Shown here in pieces: positions 1-9,573 of a stretch of DNA of 64,000 bases. Origin of the DNA: Trichodelitschia bisporula. Taxonomy: Eukaryota > Ascomycota > Dothideomycetes > Phaeotrichales > Phaeotrichaceae. The position numbers and the translations under genes are program-made. Below the pieces are notes generated by a model. The model was not told where the DNA came from and did no database searches. It worked only from the letters and a program-made list of their open reading frames with translations. Each line of letters opens with the position of its first letter. The first letter of the stretch is position 1. The DNA is taken from NCBI GenBank assembly GCA_010356995.1, contig ML996697.1, forward strand, positions 368,153 to 432,152. Reading direction: 5' to 3'.

Positions 1-2550
1 ACTTTCTCCCCGCGCTATCAATGGACGTTGGGTAGGTCTAAGGTCCCGGCCGCCGGCGACGCTTAATTGCAGCTTCACGACGCGCCCGCAGCCCCTCGCC
101 TGACCCTCTCCCCTCACCCCCTCCTCGGAGATGAACACTGGAGCCGAGCGAGCAGCGCTTGCGCCAGCGCCGTTCGGCCTCCAAACGGCTTTTCTCCACC
201 GACCATAAAACAACGACATCCGTTCGTCCATCTCCAGGCCTGCATCAGGCCATTTGGATCAGGTGCTGTTCCGCTAAGGTTAAGCCCTCAACAACGTGAA
301 TCGGCGTCGCACCCCTCTCATCCCCTCCCCCCTCACCCAACCCCCACCCGCACGTGCCCCCCCAGTACTCACCCCCCAGCCCCATCGCAGCGCCGCACCC
401 GCGCGCGCCCGGGCGCCCATGCGGGGACCCCGCGCATTACGTGTTAACCGTGCGTTTGGCAGCGTGACGCCATCGCATCCCCGGCGCGAAGTTGAACCAC
501 GAAGTATCAGCAACATCTCCCAACTCATCTCCGTATCAACTCAGCAATCCAACTCGAATCTCAGTTTTCACAACCATCCCCGCCACCCGGTTCCCTTGGA
601 CCCTTCCCGAGCCTCACCAGGGGTCCCCCGTCCCTGCACCGCCACGAAGAAGTCTTACACCCACATCAAGGCATGATAGACACTGCCCTATCCAGGGCGA
701 CGACACACGTTGTCCGAAACACGCGTGCTGCAAGGCTCGTCCCACGATCGGCGGGCACAGCCATCCGAGTTCCGGGCTAACCAACCCGAACCGGCGGCGT
801 GGGGTGTGGCCGCGAAAGTTGAACCCGGCGTTGTGGCCGGCGCGGGTATTCGCGGGAGCGCCCGTGCCGATCGTGACGTAGCTGGGGATACGGGCCGTGG
901 AGCCGGGGGGCGATGGGGGATTTGCGTGGTGTGGGCTGTGGGTTGTGGTTGGATGGTAATAGGTGAGTTGTGGTTGGTGATGCATGAGTTGAGCCGAGGT
1001 TGAGGATCGAGGGGGGGAAAGGTGAGCGGATTCGGTGGTTGGACTTTGCGGATTGTTGGAGCCAGTTGACAATTGCTGGCAGGCTCGCGACCATGAAAGG
1101 GCGGTTACGCTGCGGTATGGCTGTTCCTAGACGTCCTCGATGGCGGCTGATATCGTGCTAAGATTCCTCATATAACTCATATAACTCATATAATGGGAAG
1201 TGCGTGCTCCGGCAACGGGGTATCGTCAAACGTGTCTGATATGCCGGGTGAGGTTGGAAAGGCCACGGAGTTTGATGGAAACCCGCGAACACTTGAAAAC
1301 GCGTACTTGCGCGTACAATCAGTCCTTGATGACGGACAGGCCGAGCCCAATTCGATATCAGAGGGCTTAAGATTCACTTCTGGTATGCATATGACGGCAT
1401 ATGTCTCCACGCTGGCGGATGAGGGTGACACCAGCATCACCACAGCATGTGTACAGAACAATGGTGCACGATTGACAGAAATGCGAAAGACAAAGACTGG
1501 AATGGCGGAGCACTCATGTCTGCATATAATACTTCCACATATCCTCCTTCCGAGCTTACGAAGGGTCCCTTCCAGTCTTGCCATATGTCACTTCCTCGGG
1601 TAAGAATGCTCCTTTCTTGATACACATCAGAGATACCCGTCACCTTCATATCACTGCATCCAGTACAGCATCCGTACCTCACCATCCTCGAAAAAAAATC
1701 GTCGCATGGTTTCATTCCCCTCAAGAAGCCCCGCAAAGTCGGGCGGCCGCAAGAGAGTGATTCGGCCCACCTTCACGACATTACTACGCCGCCCTGTTCT
1801 CAGCATCAACAACGTACCTGCAAGCAACCGACGTTACCGACCCGCAAACCCAAGCATTCAATTCCCCGCCGCAGCCAGTCAATCTTTCGCACCGTTTCGG
1901 ACTGATGAAGTCCTCGATCCCGACCTCAGCACGGCCCCGAGGCGTACGAGCCGGGCCGTGACCTGGGTGCTGACCCGCATCGGCCTGGGCGCTCTTGATA
2001 AGAATTCTGTATAGAGAAAGGGAGCCGTTGCTTGCCGGACGGTGTCCCGGAGATGATGGACGGTGACTCGGCTCGAGCAACGCCCGACAAAATTGTGGCG
2101 CTGCCCTCGTGGCCTCTGCATATGTTACACAGCATAAATGTGGCGCACTCTAGGTAAGGCTGAGAGGGGCGACACGGTAACGCTGAGGCTCGAAGGTGCA
2201 GCACTTGCGGCATGTGGAGATCCGATGCGCGATTTTTGCGTGCGAACCATTGATGGTAGTATGGTGATTCGGAATTTGTGGTCTATTCGGCTGCCTGTAG
2301 GTATCCGTCGTGCAGCTGTGGAGAAGACGTTGGATTGCAGATATAGTCTGCAGGTGTCACTCGTTGTAGGCCCTTTTCTTGAACTCCACGCTCAATTTCT
2401 CTGTCCGACGTATAGCAGCCGTTGTGAGCTTCACTCCGACATCCGACATCCCTTCTGAGCTTTGCTTCTACAGCCCCCCTCTCTGGTCTTCATACTTGGC
2501 TCGGCAAGGCTCCGCAGCCCGCACCTTACAGCCCGATTTCGTATCAACAG
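1..2550. other. Left edge, no recognisable gene
   Basis: Several short open frames occur on both strands but none shows a recognisable domain or a clear start and splice pattern. A 10-bp motif (cataactcat-like) is repeated just before an ATG at 1193. The stretch is C-rich around 300-420. Confidence 0.5.
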
Positions 2551-2903
2551 TATCCCCCGAGCAGAATGGATACCCAGGAAGAGGCCGATATCCAGGGAAT
2601 TACCCACGGGCACCACAGCAAGCATATTTTGGCGCGGGGGGCGGACGTCCGAACGCTCCACAAAGAGGGATGAACTATGGACCGCAACGAGGATTCCGAG
2701 GTCGTGGTCCCTACGCTCCACAAAGAGGGATGAACCATGGGCCGCAACAAGGATACCGAGGTCGTGATCCATACGCTTAAAACCGCGGACCGGGTATGGT
2801 GTATCGACAGCAGCAGGCGTATCAACAGCAGCAAGCGTATCAACAGCAGCAGTATCAGCAAGGAGCCTACCGAGATGACGACTGCTGTGGTTGCTGCTGC
2901 TGA
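2551..2903 (+). pseudogene. Gly/Arg/Gln-rich protein with Cys-cluster tail, in-frame stop
   Basis: One frame reads as coding from about 2551 to the TGA at 2901-2903. It begins with Pro/Gly/Tyr-rich sequence (EQNGYPGRGRYPGNYP), then has two 60-bp repeats each encoding an APQRGMN-GPQ-G-RGR-PYA unit. A Gln-rich stretch (QQQAYQQQQAY) follows, and the end is YRDDDCCGCCC. A short tail of clustered cysteines behind a Gln/Pro/Tyr-rich body recalls small fungal CYSTM-type membrane-associated proteins, but that is an inference. A TAA at 2778-2780 interrupts the frame between the repeats and the Gln-rich part; the flanking sequence stays coding-like, so CAA to TAA is the simplest reading. No credible ATG precedes it in frame. 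A start exon upstream is possible, because cag at 2548-2550 could be an acceptor. It may be a pseudogene, an allele or a misread intron. Confidence 0.4.
2657..2776 (+). repeat. 60-bp tandem repeat, two copies
   Basis: Two adjacent 60-bp units start at gctccacaaagagggatgaa and end near cgaggtcgtg. They differ at a few positions and keep one open frame, so they were duplicated as coding sequence. Confidence 0.8.
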
Positions 2904-3351
2904 TTAGCTACGCACAAATTGCGTCAGTTGTTTCTGTCTGTCATGCCCGTTTTTCCTCACTGAGGATCTGTAGCTTGTCATTTGATTGATCTGTCTTGAG
3001 CTCGATGCCACGTCCGAGAGTTAATGGCAATACTAACTTCACAGAAGTGCATCAGAATCACTTCGCGCTCTTCTCATGATGATTCGCCGTTTACGATTCT
3101 TCTACCTCTCTGCAGACGCTCACTTGGTGGAGCGTGTGAAAGGCGCTGAACCGTACAAATACTCCGCGGCCGCGGGCCGTAACCGATCCTCACCCTTGAA
3201 CACCCCCTCAGCCGTTCTCTCCGACTCGCGATAACCGTTTTGAACTTCAGACTCACTTCCTTCAATATTCCATTCTTTACTTTTCGAGCACTGGCCGTGG
3301 ATCTCCATACTCGGTTCTGCAGACTTCGGCAGACCACATCTCGCCAGCGAA
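2904..3351. other. Spacer, nothing recognised
   Basis: No open frame, RNA gene or repeat is recognised between the two broken Gly/Arg-rich frames. Confidence 0.5.
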
Positions 3352-4053
3352 ATGGAACGGAACAGGCCTCCGGGTAGAGGAGGCCATGCCGCCAGGTTGG
3401 ACCGGGGGATGGAGAGAGATCGGCCTCTTGGGGCCGCAGCCGGAATTCCTCCTCCGGCAATGGATCCTAGAGGTAGGCTTCCTCAGGGAGGAGGCAGGCT
3501 TCCTCAGGGAGGAGGCAGATTTCCTCAGGAAAGGGATGGAGGTCTCTAGGGGAGGGGCGAAGATCTCCCAGCACCTTTCGGGAGAGGGATCCATGATATT
3601 CTCCAGAGAAGGCGCGAAGAGATCCAGTAAAGGAGCGGCGATCCCTAAGAGCTGAGAAGGCTCGAAGCTCTTCAGAATGGAAGGAAGGAGAGGCGGAGAA
3701 GGTTCCCAGAGATTTACCAGATAATCGATGACAGGCAGAAAAGGCGCGCAGATGCTCGCCAGGGAAGGGCCGGGGATCCTCGTGGGGGTGAAGCCGAAGA
3801 CATGTCATCCATGCAACGGCCACAGGGCCATATCGGCGGGCAGGGTGGAGATCCCATGGGAAGGCGCGATGAGCTCCGGAGAATGCACGAAGGACACCTG
3901 GCAAGGGGCGAAAACCCTTGGCAGCCGCAGAACTGGCTCGGAGAGTGGCCGAGGGAGGGTCCTAGGCAGCTGGGGGGTTTCGACCGCAGTACGATTACAG
4001 CGCCGGGCGCCATAGGCGTCACAGCGTTTGCATTTGCATGTAATCTGGAATGA
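3352..4053 (+). pseudogene. Arg/Gly/Pro-rich reading frame with three internal stops
   Basis: From an ATG at 3352 a single frame of 234 codons keeps the same Arg/Gly/Pro-rich composition up to a TGA at 4051-4053. It starts MERNRPPGRGGHAARLDRG and ends with the tail TITAPGAIGVTAFAFACNLE. Three stops interrupt it: TAG at 3547, TAA at 3628 and TAA at 3646. The text on both sides of each stop remains coding-like (ILQRRREEIQ, LEALQNGRKERRRRFPEIYQ, MGRRDELRRMHEG). A 21-bp unit encoding RLPQGGG is tandemly repeated at about 3473-3535. The family is unknown. It could be a decayed gene, or an intron could remove the stop-bearing stretch, although no strong donor is seen. It lies close to the other broken Gly/Arg-rich frame. 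Confidence 0.45.
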
Positions 4054-4257
4054 TTGGGTGGTACTAGTTATTTCTGGAATGCCTGTTCTTTCTTAGTGAA
4101 CTCTGTTACTCTTCGTTTCCTCTTGACTGCCCATGGTGTACAAATGTGTTTTCAGATCCATGATAACTGCCATTTAGGAGGTATCAACCAACGCCTCATC
4201 ATGCCTGCCACCCGCCAGCCCATTTCCCATACAGTTACATAGCCCATATCCCAAGCA

Positions 4258-6786
4258 TTATACCCCATCAGAGCTTCCACCGATCACCCCCGGCGACGCC
4301 GGCGCCGGATACGCCCTCCTCACCACCGGACCCTCCGTCCCGTCCCCCCTTCCACCCTCCTCATCCTCCGCCCCTGACTCCGCAAACGACGACCCCCGGC
4401 TCCGCGCCTCCAACAACCCCACCGCACCCCGCGCATCAATTGAACCGAGACTCGTCACACGGTCAAAATACCCCTCCTCCACGGCCCCATCCTCATATGA
4501 GTAGCGCAGCTCAGGCAGCGGGCCGGGGTAGGTCGGGAGCTCAATACCTGCCCCAAGATCTTCCGGCCGGTCACCCACCGCCCAGTCCCCACCTCCCTCG
4601 CCATCACTCTCCCGCCGCACTCCCCCGCTCAAAAGCTGGCCCTGCTCTTCGCCTCGATACGTCACATTCTTCGTCCACACTAGCGTCTTCTGCGCCATAT
4701 GCTCGCCGCGGCGCTGCTGCCTGAGCACCAAATTCAGCACCCACGAGGACCAGGCCGTCGCGAGTAGTAGCGGGTACCGCGCAGGATACGTCCAGGCGCG
4801 GAAGACGCGGGTGCGGTGCAAGCCGCGGGCAGCGGCGTTGACATCGAGGGTCGAGAGGTGCGACTGGAGGCACCACTGCTGCCGCTTAGCCCCTAATCAC
4901 CGGGAGAAAAATGGGAGTGATACTGACCTCAGTGACGATATACGCCATCCCAACCCCCAAAATCGCGCAACTCAGCGCCGTCCCCGCACTCCAGTACCAC
5001 TTAACCCACGGCGTGCGCGTTACGCTGCGCTGACTGAAGTCGATGTACCCGCCTCCTCTAATACCGTACATGCTGCTCTGGCAGTAACAAGTGTTGTACA
5101 GCCCGATCGTCTGCGCGAAGGTTATGTAACATAACCAGGCCGTGTTGGCGATCTCGCCTGGCGTGAAGAATACCCGCTGCATCCATTGTCGCAGCGTGTA
5201 GGCCCGCCACTTGGCCACGTGCCGCGCGAGGATCTCCCGGTGCTGGCGGATATGCCTCTGGTGCGAGGGGCTCAGGATGAATATGGCGGCCGTGATCTGC
5301 GGGACGATAGAAAGGAGTTCCTCCTCAATCTTGTCGGCAAACCTGCTCCTCCAACCTCCGAGCCTCGCTCCGCGCACCTCCCCCTCCCTCCTCGCAGCAC
5401 TAGCCCACCAAACCCCAAACTCAACCGCCAGCAACCCGAACGCATTCACCGCAAAAATGAGGTACCCAAGACTCCGACAACCCAGCCCAACCGTCGGTGT
5501 AAAAAAGCTCAGCACAAAAGCGCCGGCACAACTCCCAACCACCACCCCGACAGCAGCACAGACCTGCCCCATCTCCCGCGCATTAAACCAGAACAAGCCC
5601 CTCTCCGCACTCCCAAGCACAAGTTTCGTCCTTGCCAGCGCCTCGTCTGCTGACCACCCCCGTCCCCGTTCCGCCACAAAGCAGTTCTCGATATCCGATA
5701 ATATGGGATGCGCGGCACCGTAGTGCCACCTAACCCTCGCCTGCCCCGCAAACCCCTGAAAGAAACCCCCGCGCAGCTCCGGCGCCGCGTCCGCAATTGC
5801 CCTCACGCGGTTCGCCATCGCAGCCCGCTCCTCGGCCGACGCATAGATGGTATCGAGATACACGCGCACAGTTGGCCGGTCCGCGAGCGCTTCGCACACA
5901 TCGTCGACCAGGGCATTGAGATCGCGGCGCACGGCGCCCTCGGCGGCTGGATTACGATCCACGATTCCGCAGAGGATGAGCAGGGGCAGCCAGGCAAGCA
6001 GCAGGCCAAGGGCGAGGTCGTGTGCGGTTGCGTTTTCGCCGATTTGCCCGAAGGCGGCTTGGATGCTTATGCCTAGCGCGACGATGAACCACAGTGTGGA
6101 GATAAAGACGGGGACGACGCCGCGGCGCCGGTATTCGCGCATGTTGTGCGCGAGGCTGGCGCGCCGGGTGCTGAGGGGCGGAGAGGGGGGTGCGAGCGCG
6201 AGGTCTCGACTGAAGAGCGCTATGCGGAGGAGGGATTCGGCGGCGGCGGCGCTGGCGGAGGGGAGCGGTTTGATGGTGTATTGGTTCATGTTGGTGAGGA
6301 TATAGAAGCTGTCGCGGATGCTGGCGAAGTCGGAGTCTGGGTCGATGATGTGCTCGTCGTAGCGCGTCGCCATATCCACTGTCCCTATCAGCCGCCGCCG
6401 TCGCGAGGACACGCCCCGCACTCACCCATCAGCGCGCACTTTCCGCTCATCGCGATGTTCCAAAGTATGTACGCGAGGCTGCTTATCGGCGACCCGATCC
6501 AGCGCGCGAGCGCCTGCACCGTCCGTAGAAACGCATTGCTCTCAAACGGCGCTTGCAGCAGTATCCCCACGATCGGCAGCAACCACGTCGTCAGCGTGCC
6601 CGCGATGTCTTTCCACGGATACCCCGCCCAGCCCGTGCCGCACAGTGCAACGCACCCCGCATACGTAATCGTCGTGCTATCATTATACGGGATGCCCTCC
6701 ACCGGTCCACGGTAAAGATACAGTTCCAACGCGGTCTTGTTGTTGACAAAGTGCGCCGAGCACTCGGTGAAGTTGGCATGGTGCAT
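4258..6786 (-). CDS. Multipass integral membrane protein, 812 aa
   Basis: Three exons: 6426-6786, 4928-6378 and 4258-4884. The introns are 47 and 43 bp, with GTGAGT and GTCAGT donors, and the phases match. The start is the ATG giving MHHANFTEC. About ten hydrophobic segments are visible, near residues 62-79, 95-115, 208-228, 241-261, 393-415, 421-447, 472-491, 528-549, 577-602 and in the start of exon 3. A soluble stretch (262-390) lies between the second and third pairs. The last 150 residues are acidic and low in complexity, so probably a cytosolic tail. The N-terminal NFT and NKT sites fit an extracellular N-terminus. It resembles the uncharacterised large membrane proteins common in Pezizomycotina; I recognise no transporter signature. 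Nothing nearby suggests an operon-like partner. Confidence 0.75.
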
Positions 6787-7742
6787 CGTCGCCGTCGCAT
6801 GAAGTGCAGCTCAGACAACTCAACGCTTGCGACCCGCGACCCGAGAGACAAATAGCTGCTGGTGCCTGGGAGTTCACAGCACGGTCAGTGAATCGCGACG
6901 TGGCAATTGTGCACGCGACGGGGCGAGCGAACGCTTTCAACCCCGCCCCGCGGTCTAGGAGGCTGTGCCTGCGCCTCATCAAGCATGCAATATGATTTGC
7001 ATGCAGCTTGGCGAGGGGCGTTTGAGCGACGAATGGAGACGCGGGGAAGCGCAAGGCTGGTGCTTGGCTGCATGGGCCGGGTGTGGGGGCTGAAAATGAC
7101 GTGCGCGGGGAATCGAGCCGCATCTCGTGTTCATTGTTAATCCGATGCGGGTGGACCGAGAATGGAGCGGTAGGCCATATTCAGCCTTGTTATACGTCAC
7201 CGTTCGATGTAGTCGTACAGGCCTGAGAGAATGGGACACGGCCCCGGGTTGTGTGCGACGTGTCTCGAGATCGGGATGGCCGGGAACTGACCGGTTCGGG
7301 CGGCTTGCTGTGGATATCGGAAATCTTTTGGACTGGTTGACTGAACAGCAAATTGGGGATTTAAGTGATCGGATAACGGCCGAGTACTATATTCAGTCAG
7401 AAGGACGACCAGACGGCATCTCTCGACCGCCTCACATATCTCCCAGTTAGTGCCTTGAGATGATAGAGCAGTTCGCTAACGCCCTGGATCGTCGGAATAC
7501 GGTTCGCACACACGTGTTTTGACAAGACTTGACCGGAAAAAAAGCTTCGAGGCCATCAGCCAGAGTTCCTTGGATGCAGCTCGGGCGATGGTGGCTGGTA
7601 GCCCTTGGAGTCTAACTGGATAAAATTAAATCCCTAGCTGCTACCTGTAGCCGACCGTTAGCTATGAAGGCAAAGGCTTTGTTAAGTAGCAGTCCAAAGG
7701 GTGGTGGGAGCAGAGCTCGTATACAGGCAATAACATCTGTGT
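6787..7742. other. Upstream region of the membrane-protein gene
   Basis: This holds the presumed promoter of the minus-strand membrane-protein gene. Short open frames are present but none is convincing, and no RNA gene or repeat was recognised. Confidence 0.4.
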
Positions 7743-7909
7743 AAACTGAAGATTGAAGATTGAAGATTGAAGATTGAAGATTGAAGATTGAAGATTGAAG
7801 ATTGAAGATTGAAGATTGAAGANNNNNNNNNNTGAAGATTGAAGATTGAAGATTGAAGATTGAAGATTGAAGATTGAAGATTGAAGATTGAAGATTGAAG
7901 ATTGAAGAC
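7743..7909. repeat. 7-bp microsatellite (attgaag)n with a gap
   Basis: About 22 visible copies of the unit attgaag run head to tail and are interrupted by a run of N. A short purine-rich gaagagag array follows to about 7940. The true copy number is unknown because the gap lies inside the array. Confidence 0.95.
7823..7832. other. Assembly gap (10 N)
   Basis: Ten N lie within the 7-bp microsatellite. The length is probably nominal, since a repeat array commonly stops an assembly. Confidence 0.95.
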
Positions 7910-8382
7910 GAAGAGAGGAAGAGAGGAAGAGAGAAAGAGGCTCTCGAAACTTGAGGACACGACACCAAGTATCCTCCTTTGCTCATTCCTTCTATCATAC
8001 TCACATTACATCATGTCCCTTGCTTACATAAGAATGCTCCTTCCATAACCACATCAAAGGGCCACGGCTGTTGAGTCTCTCGTGTTAGTCATGCAGTCTG
8101 CAGTGCGCATTTGGACGCTATTATAGTGTGGTGTAAGCTATAGTATGAGCGATTCGGGCCGATTCGGAAATGGGGCAGGAGACAGGGGACGACAAGCGGA
8201 TGACAACAGCTTAAGGCCGGGGTTAGTATGCATAATGAACGATATCCCCTCAAGAGACTTCCGGGACGAGCAAGTTTCGGCAGGAAGCCTTTGCCATCAG
8301 CTAGCCCGGACTCACTGTTAATCTCTGAGGTCGTTGTGATGTCCATAACGGCTTTGAAGGCTGCAAGAGCTATCTCAAATGC

Positions 8383-8651
8383 GGAGGTGATCAACTGGGG
8401 TTGTTCAGCGTTGGAGGGCTTCGGAGGGCATGAGAGGACTTGAGACTAACGTTCTGCGTGGAGGATATGACCCTCGTGTACCACCAGAGTTGTCTCCTCA
8501 GTCGTCTCAGCCTGCTGCTAAGGTCCAGACGATCGAGGGGACGACCTTGGCGGTATATGAGGATTATATTGTCCACGCAGGACGTTAGTCTGAAGCGCTA
8601 TCTTGCCCTCTGATACCTCCAAACGCTGGACAACCCCAGTTGATCACCTCC
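8383..8651. mobile_element. Foldback (long inverted repeat) element, MITE-like
   Basis: The sequence from 8383 (ggaggtgatcaactgggg) is matched in reverse complement by the end at 8651. Pairing continues inward for about 125 bp per arm at roughly 80 percent identity by eye, leaving a loop of only about 15-20 bp. The outer 22 bp of both arms are identical. Many mismatches are C/T or G/A. There is no coding capacity and no clear target-site duplication. The shape suits a foldback MITE or an inverted duplication; a long-hairpin RNA precursor is also possible. Confidence 0.75.
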
Positions 8652-8991
8652 ATCATAGACGGACGTTCACATAGAAACCCAACTAGGCTTCTAAAAATGT
8701 ACAAATGCAGAATGATAATGGCGAGCATAACATATCGATTGCGCAAGCCACGAAGCGTCCCAATGAGCGACTAGGTTAAAGGAGCAAAGATGACCAGTCC
8801 GCAAGCAGAAAGGCCTTCATGAACGCAAGCAAAAGGCCGCCAGCAGTCGAGACCGCCGCCAACATAAAGCAAAAAGCCACCGACGCGGACAGTAAGTCAA
8901 AAAAGCCACCAACGCGGACAGCAAAGCAAAAGGCCACCACAGGCAACCACCAAAGCAGTATTCCACCCGACCATATCATGAGTCCGCCCGT
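8652..8991. other. Spacer downstream of the SET gene
   Basis: This contains AG/CA-rich near-repeats (gcaaaaggccaccaa-like, about 8815-8950). No gene is recognised. It probably includes the 3' untranslated region of the SET gene. Confidence 0.4.
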
Positions 8992-9573
8992 TTACTGAGC
9001 CGGCTTCCCAGCGGAACCAGCACCCCCCTCACCAGCGCGCGACTTCAGCATGCGAACAATGTGCTCATTGAGGTAGTACCGGCCAAGCACCTGCTCATCG
9101 ATATCCTTAGCCCCATGGATCCACCCAAGGCACTTCTCCGCGCCGCACGAGCACTCAAACGGCTGAGCCATATCCCACTCGGTGCTGGGGTAGAAAAAGG
9201 TGAGCGAATCGCCCTTGCGGAGTGCACGCCCCTCCCCAACGCGCACCTCCATCGCGCCCATGTCGAACACGAGCGAGGGGTCGCAACTGTGGTTGCAGTA
9301 CAGCAGCTCGCTGTTCAGCTCAATGTGTGCCGACTCGGCCACCTGCACGCTCGAGTACGCCTTGGTGCCCGGCGTGGCGGTGGCGATGCGGGCGAAGAGG
9401 GCGCCCGCCGGCAGATCCACCAGCGAGACGGCGCGCGAGCCAAAGGCTACATCGGAGCGCTCGACGCTCAGACGGCTCGCGAGATCGGGGTTCGCGTGGG
9501 AGGCGGAGGACTTTGTGGGGGTGGGGCCGGCGTCAGCGGCGTTGACGGCGGGGGAATCGGCTAGGACGGCCAT
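8992..9573 (-). CDS. Small SET-domain protein (putative lysine methyltransferase), 193 aa
   Basis: The start is the first in-frame ATG (MAVLADSPAV). Upstream sequence is open but has no ATG. Two hallmarks of SET proteins are present: NHSCDPS at residues 94-100, which in the family helps build the pseudoknot that binds S-adenosylmethionine and the target lysine, and a post-SET-like CSCGAEKCLGWIHGA at 141-155, whose cysteines would bind zinc together with the NHSC cysteine. The protein is short: no pre-SET cysteine cluster or other domain is seen, and the SET core starts about residue 35. Such compact SET proteins are common in fungi and their substrates are mostly unknown. An extra 5' exon cannot be excluded. 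Confidence 0.8.
   Translation of the reverse strand: MAVLADSPAVNAADAGPTPTKSSASHANPDLASRLSVERSDVAFGSRAVSLVDLPAGALFARIATATPGTKAYSSVQVAESAHIELNSELLYCNHSCDPSLVFDMGAMEVRVGEGRALRKGDSLTFFYPSTEWDMAQPFECSCGAEKCLGWIHGAKDIDEQVLGRYYLNEHIVRMLKSRAGEGGAGSAGKPAQ

Noticed and set aside
1193-1603. 136-codon open frame starting with ATG after a short repeat
   Set aside because: No domain, an overlapping long frame on the other strand, and no splice or promoter support.
7700-7960. CRISPR-like array
   Set aside because: Simple 7-bp head-to-tail repeat without spacers in a eukaryotic genome.
7612-8004. Apparent proteins with SSIFNLQ repeats
   Set aside because: Direct translation of the 7-bp microsatellite; every frame stays open.
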